Positions 7,578 through 14,575 are shown, counted from the first letter of the stretch. The stretch is DNA of 18,006 nucleotides from Candidatus Sulfotelmatobacter sp. (GCA_030151135.1 JASLEQ010000418.1:1-18006); one strand, 5' to 3'. Made by a program: numbers and translations. The notes: generated from the sequence alone by a model not told the origin.

Positions 7578-8546
7578 CTAGGGGATCAGCAGCAACTTCC
7601 CCGTCGTCTTCCGGCCTTCCAACTCCCGGTGCGCCCGTTGTGCCTCCGCCAACGGATAGGTGTGTTCGATCCGCAGTTTCAGCTTGCCAGAGGCGATCAT
7701 GCCGAACACCGCGCTCGAGCGCGCCATGAGTTCGTCGCGTGTCGCGATGTAATTCCCCAGCATGGGCCGCGTGACATATAACGAGCCTTTCTGGGACAGC
7801 TGAATCAGATCGAAGGGCGGGACGGCGCCGCTCGATCCGCCGAACAGCACCATCATTCCTCGAGGACGCAGAAGGTTCAGGCCCTTCTCAAAAGTCGTCT
7901 TGCCGACAGAATCGTAGATCACGTCGAGCCCCTTGCCGGCCATGAGACGCTTCGTCTCGGCCTCGAAATCCGTCTGCGTGTAAAGGATGATGTCGTCGGC
8001 GCCAGCATCCTTTGCGAGTTTCGCTTTCTCGTCCGTCGAAACTGTCGCGATCACCCGCGCCCCGATGTTGTGTGCCATTTGCACGAGCAGCAAACCTACA
8101 CCGCCCGCGGCCGCGTGTACCAACGCGGTCTCACCCTTTTTCAGGGGATACGTGTCGTGCGACAGGTAATGCGCGGTCATGCCTTGCAGCATGGTGGCTG
8201 CGGCCTGCTGATCGCTGACGCCGGCGGGAATCGGCACGAGGCGATCCGCCGCGACCACCGCGTACTCGGCATAGGATCCTAGGGTCATCGTCCAGGCGAC
8301 ACGATCGCCGTTCTTCAGCGACGTCACGTCTTTACCGATGGCAACAACTTCGCCGGCACCTTCCTGGCCCGGAGTGAAAGGCAATGTCGTCTTGTAGCGT
8401 CCTTCGCGAAAATATACATCGATGAAGTTGACGCCCGACGCGGCCAGCTTGACGACTGCCTCATTGGCCTTCGGCTCTGGAACCGGCACTTCCGCCAGTT
8501 GCAAGGCCTCAGGTCCGCCGACTTGCTCCACTTGTATGGCTTTCAT
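7578..8546 (-). CDS. Zinc-free NADPH:quinone oxidoreductase (MDR superfamily), upstream paralogue
   Basis: The 322-aa product has the same architecture as its neighbour: PGQEGAG at 59-65 and the NADPH site HAAAGGVG at 144-151. The two proteins align without a gap over 322 residues; I counted 58 identities in the first 100, so overall identity is near 60%. That is an old tandem duplication, not a recent copy. Differences cluster around the substrate side (for example SGTLG versus TMTLG at 86-90), which suggests different substrates. AAGG lies 6 nt before the ATG. A TAGAAT box on the minus strand (complement of 8559-8564) is a weak -10 candidate and would give a very short leader. It is likely the first gene of a three-gene transcript. 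Confidence 0.9.
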   Translation of the reverse strand: MKAIQVEQVGGPEALQLAEVPVPEPKANEAVVKLAASGVNFIDVYFREGRYKTTLPFTPGQEGAGEVVAIGKDVTSLKNGDRVAWTMTLGSYAEYAVVAADRLVPIPAGVSDQQAAATMLQGMTAHYLSHDTYPLKKGETALVHAAAGGVGLLLVQMAHNIGARVIATVSTDEKAKLAKDAGADDIILYTQTDFEAETKRLMAGKGLDVIYDSVGKTTFEKGLNLLRPRGMMVLFGGSSGAVPPFDLIQLSQKGSLYVTRPMLGNYIATRDELMARSSAVFGMIASGKLKLRIEHTYPLAEAQRAHRELEGRKTTGKLLLIP

Positions 8547-8741
8547 ATGGGACCTTGGATTCTACACCGCGCCGGAAGGATTCCGCGCAATCGGGAAATT
8601 CCAGCGTTCTCCCAAGGCGCGAATCTCGAGGCGCAAACAAGCGGACAGCTTTTCGCTACTCCTTAAAGTTCCTGGGCTTTCAGATTCCAAGCGCAACGCA
8701 GGATGTTCGATGAACGGACACCATCAGCCTGGGTCTCCTCT

Positions 8742-8749
8742 GCTACACT
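8742..8749 (+). promoter_or_regulatory. Candidate extended -10 promoter for the DUF6526-like gene
   Basis: TGCTACACT (8741-8749) fits TGn followed by a -10 hexamer (TACACT, 4/6), 24 bp before the ATG at 8773. No good -35 is seen. It is supported mainly by position and by similar extended -10 boxes before other genes in this window. Confidence 0.35.
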
Positions 8750-8772
8750 TCCGACCTTACGGAGAATTTTCT

Positions 8773-9231
8773 ATGGCCGAAAAGGCGCCCCAGACTTTCG
8801 CCCATCACTCGCGTTTGGATCCTGCGTTTCATCTCTTTCTGATCCCAGTGTTCGTGCTCGGATTGATAATGGCGTTGATCCATTTCTTCCGTCACATAGG
8901 CAGCCGCAACGTCTGGGGAAACGTGCATGCCTTTCTTCTGATCGTATTAGCGTTTGCGCTGCTTATTCTGGCATTCAAGACGCGACTGTACGCTTTGAAA
9001 GTGCAGGATCGCGTGATTCGGCTGGAAGAGCGGCTGCGACTGATGCAGATCCTGCCAGAACCGCTGCGGGCGCGCATACCCGAACTCACAGAAGGGCAAC
9101 TGATCGGATTACGCTTCGCCTCCGATGCCGAACTTCCGCATTTAGTCGAGCGGACGCTCAACGAGAAGCTTTCGCGAACCGAAATCAAGAAGTCGATTCA
9201 GAACTGGCGCGCCGATAACTGGCGCGTGTGA
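8773..9231 (+). CDS. DUF6526-like membrane protein, 152 aa
   Basis: The protein starts with a short polar segment containing FAHHSRLDPAFH, then two transmembrane helices (about 18-38 and 51-69), and a cytoplasmic charged helical domain of about 80 residues (RLEERLRL...LPEPLR...LTEGQLIGLRFASDAELP...). This order, and the LTxxQLIxLRFASDxELP segment, match my memory of the DUF6526 family, which is common in Acidobacteriota and Bacteroidota and has no known function. The frame is open far upstream, overlapping the reductase gene on the other strand. The start at 8773 is chosen because GGAG precedes it by 8 nt and the first residues then match the family. It is divergent from the qor genes. Confidence 0.75.
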   Translation: MAEKAPQTFAHHSRLDPAFHLFLIPVFVLGLIMALIHFFRHIGSRNVWGNVHAFLLIVLAFALLILAFKTRLYALKVQDRVIRLEERLRLMQILPEPLRARIPELTEGQLIGLRFASDAELPHLVERTLNEKLSRTEIKKSIQNWRADNWRV

Positions 9232-9290
9232 TTCGCACAAGGTTTGGGAGCTGGAATCCTGGCAGTGAATCGACAGTAATCGATTGACGG

Positions 9291-10115
9291 TTACGCTGCG
9301 GTTTTCACTTTCTCCTTCAGGAACGCCTCGAGCGAATGGTGCAACATCGCTTGCATCCGGTCGTGCACTTCGATCAAGTCCGGAAGCAGGTTGCTGATAT
9401 CAATTTGCAACAGGTTCTTCTGCATGCAATTGGTGAGGACCCGATACAAGATGCGCGTCTCTTCCAGCAGCATGCGGATCGTATAACCTTGCTCACGGCG
9501 TTTCTCTCCGTGCTCGTTAGCCGCTGATTTCGCCTTGGGCTTGGTCTCGGAATTCGGAGCGAACGGCTTTACGATCTCGTTGAAAACTTCTGGCAAGTGG
9601 TCGACCCGGTCCTCCCTCGACAATCGGACCTTGCTGATCTCGGGGTGCCTCTCGACTTCCTGATACCAGACGTCGATGATGCCTTCACGGTTCCTGGCAA
9701 TTACCTGGTTCAGCCGCTCGGTGAGTACCGGGGCAGGTTTGCGCTGACGCATCAGATTCTGGCGAATGAGTTCGGCAATCGCCTTCGGCTCCGCAGGTTT
9801 GATCAGGAAATCATCGACCTGCTCGTGGATAGCGCGCAACGCGGCCTGGAACGCCGGATAGCCGGTAAGAATCAGCGTGACCGCCTGCGGTTGAACTCTT
9901 CTCATTGCACTGACTACGGTGAAGCCGTCTCCGGCCTCCCCAATGTTCAAGTCTGCAATTAGAACGTCGAAAGTCTCGGAGGTAATGCGCGACAACGCTT
10001 CCGCGACAGTAGCGCAGGTCGTCACGTGAAATCCTTCAATGCTGAGAACGGCCGACCACATGTCCCGCAGCATTGGTTCGTCGTCCACAAACAGCACTCG
10101 GATTTTGTTAGTCAC
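9291..10115 (-). CDS. Response regulator with N-terminal receiver and RsbRD-like helical output domain
   Basis: Residues 1-125 form a CheY-like receiver with the acidic pair Asp11-Asp12, phospho-acceptor Asp55 (VLIADLN), Thr84 and Lys106 in the KPAEP motif. Residues about 135-270 are an all-helical domain with IIDVWYQEV, DHLPEVFNEI, an HGEKRREQGY segment and LLEETRILYR. That order resembles the RsbRD N-terminal domain (RsbT co-antagonist type), a non-DNA-binding sensor or adaptor domain. No helix-turn-helix is visible, so output is probably through protein contacts. The start is GTG at 10115, with GGAG 8 nt upstream. The gene is divergent from the small helical protein at 10457 across a 341-bp gap holding a strong inverted repeat. 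No cognate kinase is in the window. The receiver is certain; the output-domain name is less so. Confidence 0.85.
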   Translation of the reverse strand: MTNKIRVLFVDDEPMLRDMWSAVLSIEGFHVTTCATVAEALSRITSETFDVLIADLNIGEAGDGFTVVSAMRRVQPQAVTLILTGYPAFQAALRAIHEQVDDFLIKPAEPKAIAELIRQNLMRQRKPAPVLTERLNQVIARNREGIIDVWYQEVERHPEISKVRLSREDRVDHLPEVFNEIVKPFAPNSETKPKAKSAANEHGEKRREQGYTIRMLLEETRILYRVLTNCMQKNLLQIDISNLLPDLIEVHDRMQAMLHHSLEAFLKEKVKTAA

Positions 10116-10456
10116 CAGTTCCGCTCCCGAATTGCGTTTCGATGCAGAATGACAAGGTTCATTTGCCGCATTTCTCGCCAGGGTTCACACCATTCTCATC
10201 GGTTGGGAACGTTCAGAATTCCGCACTCTACGTTGCAGTCTTCGCCAGGTGCCGCGCTCGATTGTGCTGCGCCACGCACGATCGAGCACAAAACCATAGT
10301 CTTCGCAGTCCTCTGATTGCTCTCGGTAGAACGCCCTAGTTAGTGCATGCCGGATTCTTCGTCGCGGGATTAGGCGTGAACTACGGGCCTTCGCTGTGGG
10401 AAATACGAGACCTCAGGTATAAACCTTAGTCCGATCGGGTTCATCCCAATGGCATC
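10116..10456. other. Gene-free divergent spacer (341 bp)
   Basis: No convincing coding frame was seen on either strand. The stretch holds a 12-bp imperfect inverted repeat (10256-10287) and a GGTATAAACC box (10416-10425) just before the small gene at 10457, whose TATAAA could act as a -10 although no -35 fits. On the minus strand a TTGTCA lies upstream of the response regulator without a clear partner. Confidence 0.5.
10256..10287. repeat. 12-bp inverted repeat in the divergent spacer
   Basis: The arms GCTCGATTGTGC (10256-10267) and GCACGATCGAGC (10276-10287) pair at all 12 positions with one G-T wobble across an 8-bp loop (TGCGCCAC). No T tract follows on either strand, so it does not look like a terminator. 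Its place about 140 bp upstream of the minus-strand response regulator and 170 bp upstream of the plus-strand small gene would suit a regulator binding site or a structured RNA. Confidence 0.55.
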
Positions 10457-10606
10457 ATGAAACCTGAAGAACGTGAACGGATGTATGAGTTGTGTGCTCT
10501 CATCGAGAAGGAGAAGGATCACACCCGGTTTCTGCAACTCATCAATGAACTCAACGATCTTCTCGAGCGCAAAGAACAGACTCTTAACGAAAAAGAGAAA
10601 AGCTAG
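10457..10606 (+). CDS. Small charged helical protein, 49 aa
   Basis: An ATG-to-TAG frame of 50 codons encodes a protein with 13 Glu residues and many Lys/Arg. Heptad-spaced Leu/Ile/Met residues run through MYELCALIEKEKD, RFLQLINELNDLLERKE and the tail, so the whole chain should be one or two amphipathic helices. It contains one Cys (residue 13). There is no signal peptide or membrane segment. Small 'ERERMxxLCxxIExExD...ELNxLLExKE' proteins appear, from memory, repeatedly in Acidobacteriota genomes with no known function. No clear Shine-Dalgarno is seen; a TATAAA box lies 34 bp upstream. The regular amphipathic pattern and clean termination support a real gene. It sits between the two response regulators, so a role as a small partner in signalling is possible but unproven. 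Confidence 0.6.
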   Translation: MKPEERERMYELCALIEKEKDHTRFLQLINELNDLLERKEQTLNEKEKS

Positions 10607-10759
10607 GGCAAATTGCGGCTAACCCGTCTAAATCGGGGGTGAACCCTGCAGAGGACGCGGGCGAGTCGTACCACAGGCAGAGTCCATTTCCGGGTCTGCT
10701 GATGGATTCCCCTGATTCAAGGGATTTTGCAAGGTTGTTAAGTTACGAGTATGCCACTA

Positions 10760-10793
10760 GTTTCAACATGTTATGGAATTGGTGTTTCAACAT
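10760..10793. repeat. Direct repeat GTTTCAACAT, two copies
   Basis: Two identical 10-bp copies occur at 10760-10769 and 10784-10793, 24 bp apart, in the 232-bp gap before the single-domain response regulator. The first copy runs into AACATGTT, a small palindrome. They could be paired regulator sites or chance repeats. The rest of the 10607-10838 gap shows no gene, and I found no riboswitch class that fits it. Confidence 0.35.
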
Positions 10794-10838
10794 ACGAGGT
10801 ACAGGACTTGGCGCGTGAAACTCGATCGGAGGGAGCGG

Positions 10839-11219
10839 ATGACCGCTTGGTCAGTGCTGATCGTCGATGATAGTGCGGCGATTCGCAAGGTCATCTGCGA
10901 ACTTTTCACGCGGGAAGGCGATTTCGAGGTGTGTGGCGAAGCCGAGAACGGCCAGCAAGCCATCGAGATGGCTCAGCGGATCAGGCCCTCTTTGATCGTT
11001 ACCGATCTTTCGATGCCGGTGATGAACGGTCTTGATGAGACCCGCATTCTGCGCAAGCTCATGCCAGAGGTCCCGGTCATTCTCTATTCGGCGCACATCG
11101 ACGCGTATGTCGAAAAGGAAGCATTGTCGGCAGGGGCATCAGCCGTGGTGCCGAAGTCTGAAGTCGTGGCCCTGTTGATCGCGAAATCTCGCGAGCTCGT
11201 ACAAGGCCGCGCGGCCTAG
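10839..11219 (+). CDS. Single-domain CheY-like response regulator
   Basis: The 126-aa product is a receiver domain only: acidic pair Asp10-Asp11, phospho-acceptor Asp56 in VTDLSMPVMNG, Ser84 in YSA (the Thr/Ser switch position) and Lys106 in VPKSE. No output domain follows, so it acts by docking to a partner or passing phosphate on. The frame is open upstream to 10773, but the start at 10839 has GGAGG 6 nt upstream and places the first beta strand correctly. Its stop codon is directly followed by the stop codon of the convergent gene, with no base between. No kinase or chemotaxis genes are near, so the pathway is unknown. Confidence 0.9.
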   Translation: MTAWSVLIVDDSAAIRKVICELFTREGDFEVCGEAENGQQAIEMAQRIRPSLIVTDLSMPVMNGLDETRILRKLMPEVPVILYSAHIDAYVEKEALSAGASAVVPKSEVVALLIAKSRELVQGRAA

Positions 11220-11495
11220 TTATCTCTTCTGCGTCCAGTCTGGGAAGCCGAGGCGGTCTCGCTTCAGCAATCGTAGTTTCTCGAGGGCTTCTCCGAGCGA
11301 CTCCCGCTCGGAATGATGATGGCCGTCGTTCGTACCATCCTTCCCAAGTTCCTGAAGGCGGTTGAAGATCGCAATTTCAGCCGCGTGCACCCGTCCCAGC
11401 AGCTTCTCAGGATTGGCTTCGCTGACCGCATCTTGCACTTCTACCTGCCACGACGGAAATACGGCAGGTCGGGAGACTCGCACTGTATCGCTCAT
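11220..11495 (-). CDS. Small hypothetical protein, 91 aa
   Basis: The product begins MSDTVRVSRPAVFPSWQVEV and has an amphipathic helical middle (DAVSEANPEKLLGRVHAAEIAIFNRLQEL), a His-rich hinge with three consecutive His residues, and a second helix with basic C-terminus. A helical 'EANPEKLLxRVxAAExAIxxRLxEL' protein of about 90 aa is familiar as a small unannotated family in Acidobacteriota, but I cannot name it. The frame is open upstream to 11807, but the residues before the ATG at 11495 look random, and an extended -10 (TGGTAAAAT) lies about 47 bp before this ATG. No Shine-Dalgarno is evident. Its stop touches the stop of the response regulator, tail to tail. Confidence 0.6.
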   Translation of the reverse strand: MSDTVRVSRPAVFPSWQVEVQDAVSEANPEKLLGRVHAAEIAIFNRLQELGKDGTNDGHHHSERESLGEALEKLRLLKRDRLGFPDWTQKR

Positions 11496-11541
11496 GGAAA
11501 AAATAGGGTGTCCACTAAAAGCGAGCGGAATGACTAGCATT

Positions 11542-11550
11542 ATTTTACCA
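11542..11550 (-). promoter_or_regulatory. Extended -10 promoter candidate for the 91-aa gene
   Basis: On the minus strand TGG-TAAAAT (complement of 11550-11542) is an extended -10 with 5/6 match in the hexamer, about 47 bp before the ATG at 11495. No matching -35 at 16-18 bp is seen, which is tolerable for an extended -10. Confidence 0.4.
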
Positions 11551-11810
11551 GTTCCGGCCTGACCAAAAGGTGCAAAATGGCCGAATTTACCCACACACCG
11601 CTCTCGAGGCCTGGCTGTCCCGACCCGTTGCACGTCTGGTGACGATCCGCAGGTCGAAACCAACAGACTCCGGACAGAGGGCATCCCAGCTGAGGTCGAT
11701 CCGAGGCTTGAGGTATGGAGCCGAAGACGGGTGACCCACCCGATGCCTAAAGTAACCTCAATCGAATCGTCTTGGCGATTGACCCTGGTCCGATTGGGCG
11801 GTACCATTTT
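11551..11810. other. Gene-free part of the divergent spacer
   Basis: Between the 91-aa gene and the transglycosylase gene (11496-11866 in all) I see no credible coding frame. This inner part contains only a small CGGGT/ACCCG hairpin near 11730 and TTGACC (11779-11784), which could serve as a -35 but is too far from the TAGAAT box that follows. Confidence 0.4.
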
Positions 11811-11819
11811 TGGTAGAAT
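11811..11819 (+). promoter_or_regulatory. Extended -10 promoter of the lytic transglycosylase gene
   Basis: TGG-TAGAAT (11811-11819) is an extended -10 with 5/6 match to TATAAT, 47 bp before the ATG at 11867. A 14-bp palindrome begins inside the hexamer, so binding there would occlude the promoter. No -35 at the standard spacing. Confidence 0.5.
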
Positions 11820-11830
11820 TCACGTGAATT
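11817..11830. promoter_or_regulatory. 14-bp perfect palindrome overlapping the -10 box
   Basis: AATTCACGTGAATT reads the same on both strands, with CACGTG at its centre. It overlaps the last three bases of the -10 and covers the expected transcription start region, the usual place for a repressor operator. No regulator can be named. Confidence 0.5.
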
Positions 11831-11866
11831 TAACAGTTTAGCGGCCAGCCGCGCTGATCAGTGACC

Positions 11867-13900
11867 ATGCGACGTTCTTCTGTCTATTTCCGGACTGCCT
11901 TACTGGCATCAGGCATTCTTGCGGTAAGCGCTTGCCAGTCGGCGCATAAGCCAGTCGCGCAAAAGACCCCGGCGCCACCTCCAGCGCTCCAGCAGAAGGG
12001 AGCGTCTGCATCAACCAGCGAGGCGTCGGCAGAACAGTCCCCGGCGTCAGCGCAGCCGAGCCAAAAGAATGTCCCTGCCGCTGATCAACCCGCTCCGCCG
12101 CCATCGCAACCTGCACCGGACAATATCGGGGAGCTTGTCGCACAAGCCGAGAGTCTGTACCAAGCGGGCTTGGCCGACTATCACGCCGGAAAAACCGACG
12201 ACGCGAAGCAACACTTTGATCGAGCTTTGAACTCGCTGCTCGAGAGCAACTTCGATATCCGCTCCGACAACCGGCTTCAGCAGGAATTCGATCGCATCGT
12301 CCAGGGAGTAAATGAAGTCTACCCGGGTGGCACTTCCGGCGACGCTGAAAGTGCGCAGGATATCCAGCAGAAGTCAGAGCCGGCGCCAATTGACGAGTTG
12401 AATCAGATTGCGCCTTCCGCGGATGCCAAGACTCGGGCCAAGGCCGAAGAAGAAATCAAGAACACGCACTCGGACCTGCCGTTGATGATGACGGACGAAG
12501 TTGCCGGGTACATCGCATACTTCTCCGGACACGGCCGTGGGGTGTTCGTGCGCGCGCTTTCACGTTCCGGACGATATCGGGAGATGATGCTACCGATCCT
12601 TGCCAAGGAAGGAATCCCGCAGGATCTGATTTATCTGGCTCAGGCTGAGTCCGGCTTCCACCCGTTGGCAGTTTCGCGTGTCGGCGCCCGCGGCATCTGG
12701 CAGTTCATGGCTTCACGAGGGCGCGGTTATGGTCTGCACCATAGTATGTGGGTGGATGACCGTCAGGATCCCGAAAAATCGACCCGCGCCGCAGCCCGCC
12801 ATTTGAAGGAACTCTATCAACAGTTCGGGGATTGGTATCTGGCAATGGCCGCATATGACTCCGGCCCAGGGACGGTACAGGCCGCGGTCAAGCGCACGGG
12901 TTATGCCGATTTTTGGGAGCTTTATCGCCGCGACGTTCTTCCCAAAGAAACCAAGAATTACGTCCCCATCATTCTGGCCGTCACCATCATGGCGAAGAAC
13001 CCTTCGCAGTATGGACTCGACGATGTGGTGATGGAGAAACCGGTCCAGTATGACACGGTCACCATCGACTACCCGGTGGATCTACGCCTCGTCGCTGAAA
13101 CCGTAAACTCGACAGTAAGCGATCTGCAGGATTTAAACCCAAGCTTGCTGCGCATGACTACTCCGAGGGAAGGCAAATTCGATCTGCATCTGCCAACCGG
13201 GACCAAAGAGCAATACCAGACGGCGATTGCGAGCATACCTCCGGATATGCGGCTGTGGTGGCGATATCACACGGTGCATCCGGGCGACACTCTGGCTTCA
13301 TTGGCGCACGAGTATCACACTACTGTTAAGGCGATCTCGGAAAAGAATCATCTGGACAGAGGCGAACTCGAGACAGACGCCAAGCTGGCGATCCCGATCG
13401 CTCCTGGGAAGCATTTGACCAGCGACAGCGCCACCTATGCGCGCCGTATCACCCGCTACAAAGTTCGCAAGGGAGACACGATCGAAACCGTCGCGGAAAA
13501 CTTCGGCGTATCGCCGCAGCAGTTGCGCCGATGGAACGGAATTCGCGGCGATAGCCTCTCTGGACGACGGGTCTTGGCCCTTCACTTGCCAATTTCGCCG
13601 AATGCCCGCGAGACAGAAGTCGCCTCTTCCCATAGCAAGACAAAAAAGAGCGCGCCCAAGTCCAAAGACGAAACTGAAACCGCCAGCACAAAAGCTCCGG
13701 CGACGAAGTCTTCTGAGATCGAGCACCTGAATACTGAGAAGTCGGAAATCGCAGTGGTTCACCACAGGGTCAAGACCGGAGAAACGCTCTACTCCATCGC
13801 CAACGCTTACCGCACCACGGTCGACGCACTCAAACGCGATAACCGCAACATCGCCGTCATCCGGCCGGGGATGATTCTGAACGTTCCCGTCGCGAGATAA
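11867..13900 (+). CDS. mltD: MltD-type membrane-bound lytic transglycosylase lipoprotein with three LysM domains
   Basis: The 677-aa product cleaves peptidoglycan glycan strands from the periplasmic face of a membrane. A short basic N-terminus and hydrophobic stretch end in the lipobox VSAC with lipid-acceptor Cys23. A Pro/Ala/Gln/Ser-rich linker (25-85), a TPR-like helical region (about 88-130) and a connector follow. The GH23 SLT domain (about 240-385) has catalytic Glu261 in AESGFHP and GARGIWQF (273-280), but AYDSG (329-333) in place of the usual AYNxG. Three LysM peptidoglycan-binding domains lie at about 467-511, 530-575 and 632-675, the last after a Ser/Lys/Thr linker. E. coli MltD is about 450 aa with two LysM, so this one is long. 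A GTG at 11861 is an alternative start; neither start has a clear Shine-Dalgarno. It stands alone as a transcription unit. Confidence 0.9.
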   Translation: MRRSSVYFRTALLASGILAVSACQSAHKPVAQKTPAPPPALQQKGASASTSEASAEQSPASAQPSQKNVPAADQPAPPPSQPAPDNIGELVAQAESLYQAGLADYHAGKTDDAKQHFDRALNSLLESNFDIRSDNRLQQEFDRIVQGVNEVYPGGTSGDAESAQDIQQKSEPAPIDELNQIAPSADAKTRAKAEEEIKNTHSDLPLMMTDEVAGYIAYFSGHGRGVFVRALSRSGRYREMMLPILAKEGIPQDLIYLAQAESGFHPLAVSRVGARGIWQFMASRGRGYGLHHSMWVDDRQDPEKSTRAAARHLKELYQQFGDWYLAMAAYDSGPGTVQAAVKRTGYADFWELYRRDVLPKETKNYVPIILAVTIMAKNPSQYGLDDVVMEKPVQYDTVTIDYPVDLRLVAETVNSTVSDLQDLNPSLLRMTTPREGKFDLHLPTGTKEQYQTAIASIPPDMRLWWRYHTVHPGDTLASLAHEYHTTVKAISEKNHLDRGELETDAKLAIPIAPGKHLTSDSATYARRITRYKVRKGDTIETVAENFGVSPQQLRRWNGIRGDSLSGRRVLALHLPISPNARETEVASSHSKTKKSAPKSKDETETASTKAPATKSSEIEHLNTEKSEIAVVHHRVKTGETLYSIANAYRTTVDALKRDNRNIAVIRPGMILNVPVAR

Positions 13901-14134
13901 CCTCCCGAATCTCAAATCACCAGCACAGTGGCGCTGACGAGGCGTTCCTCGGAAGTCTGATTTCTGACCAGAGGGCCTTGGTCGCGCCCGATAGGACGTT
14001 TCCCGATCCGGAACTGGTTCCGAAACTCGTGTGCGCGTAGTCACATTCGCCTAGCAGCGCCAGCGCTAGAATTTCTGGTTCTTCTGGGACCCAGTTCTAA
14101 GGTTCCGCATTCCAAAAAACTCGAGGAGAAACTC

Positions 14135-14437
14135 ATGAGACTTACTAAATTGATTGTTCTGTTCGTTATTTTCACGTTGGCTCTTGCAATTACCGTTCCG
14201 GCATTTGCCGCCGACGGCGCCGCCACGTATAAGGCGAAATGCTCGGCCTGCCATGGTCCCGAGGGCCAAGGTAAAGTGGGACCGGCAGTAAAGGGCACCA
14301 GTCTCTCCGCAGACCAGATCACCGATCTGCTCACCAAGGGCGAGGACGCAAAGAAGGCTCCCCATAAGAAAGCCGTTTCGGGCTTAAGTGCCGACGACGC
14401 CAAGGCTGTTGCGGAATACGTGAAGACGTTGAAATAG
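14135..14437 (+). CDS. Small periplasmic class I c-type cytochrome lacking a Met ligand
   Basis: The 100-aa precursor has a Sec signal peptide (basic N-terminus, hydrophobic 6-20, cleavage after VPAFA at about residue 25). The mature ~75-aa protein has the heme c motif CSACHG (Cys36, Cys39, His40) and the class I C-terminal helix (ADDAKAVAEYVKTLK). It is an electron carrier or a small heme subunit. The mature chain has no Met at all; the loop where the axial Met usually lies reads KAPHKKAVSG, with His77 as the obvious alternative ligand. GAGGAG stands 6 nt before the ATG. The gene follows the transglycosylase by 234 bp, a spacer with small hairpins (for example CGAGG/CCTCG near 13940), and has its own hairpin terminator. 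No oxidase or partner gene is adjacent. Confidence 0.9.
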   Translation: MRLTKLIVLFVIFTLALAITVPAFAADGAATYKAKCSACHGPEGQGKVGPAVKGTSLSADQITDLLTKGEDAKKAPHKKAVSGLSADDAKAVAEYVKTLK

Positions 14438-14455
14438 GCGGGATTGGAACAGGCA

Positions 14456-14486
14456 AATAGGGCAGGATAGAGCGTCCTGCCCTATT
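14456..14486. terminator. 12-bp perfect hairpin after the cytochrome gene
   Basis: AATAGGGCAGGA (14456-14467) and TCCTGCCCTATT (14475-14486) pair perfectly around a 7-nt loop, 18 bp after the cytochrome stop. There is no T tract beyond it, so termination is likely but not textbook. It also lies between the cytochrome gene and the convergent small gene at 14576 and could serve both. Confidence 0.55.
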
Positions 14487-14575
14487 CCGCTTAGACCATT
14501 CGCCGGCGGACATGACGCGGCTGGCAACACCTTGCAACCATCTTGTTTTTAGCGACTTAAGTCTCTTGCAGAAAT

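Noticed and set aside
10607..10838. Possible cyclic di-GMP or other riboswitch in the gap before the single-domain response regulator
   Set aside because: Some G/C-rich stretches suggest structure, but I could not match any riboswitch core or a consistent set of stems, and no expression platform is visible.
11496..11807. N-terminal extension of the 91-aa protein up to 11807
   Set aside because: The added 104 residues look random and span the promoter candidate; the conserved-looking part begins at the ATG at 11495.
13937..13950. CGAGG/CCTCG small hairpin after the transglycosylase gene as a terminator
   Set aside because: Only five base pairs and no T tract; too weak to call.
14554..14563. 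GACTTAAGTC 10-bp palindrome
   Set aside because: Short enough to be expected by chance in a window of this size and not placed near a promoter.
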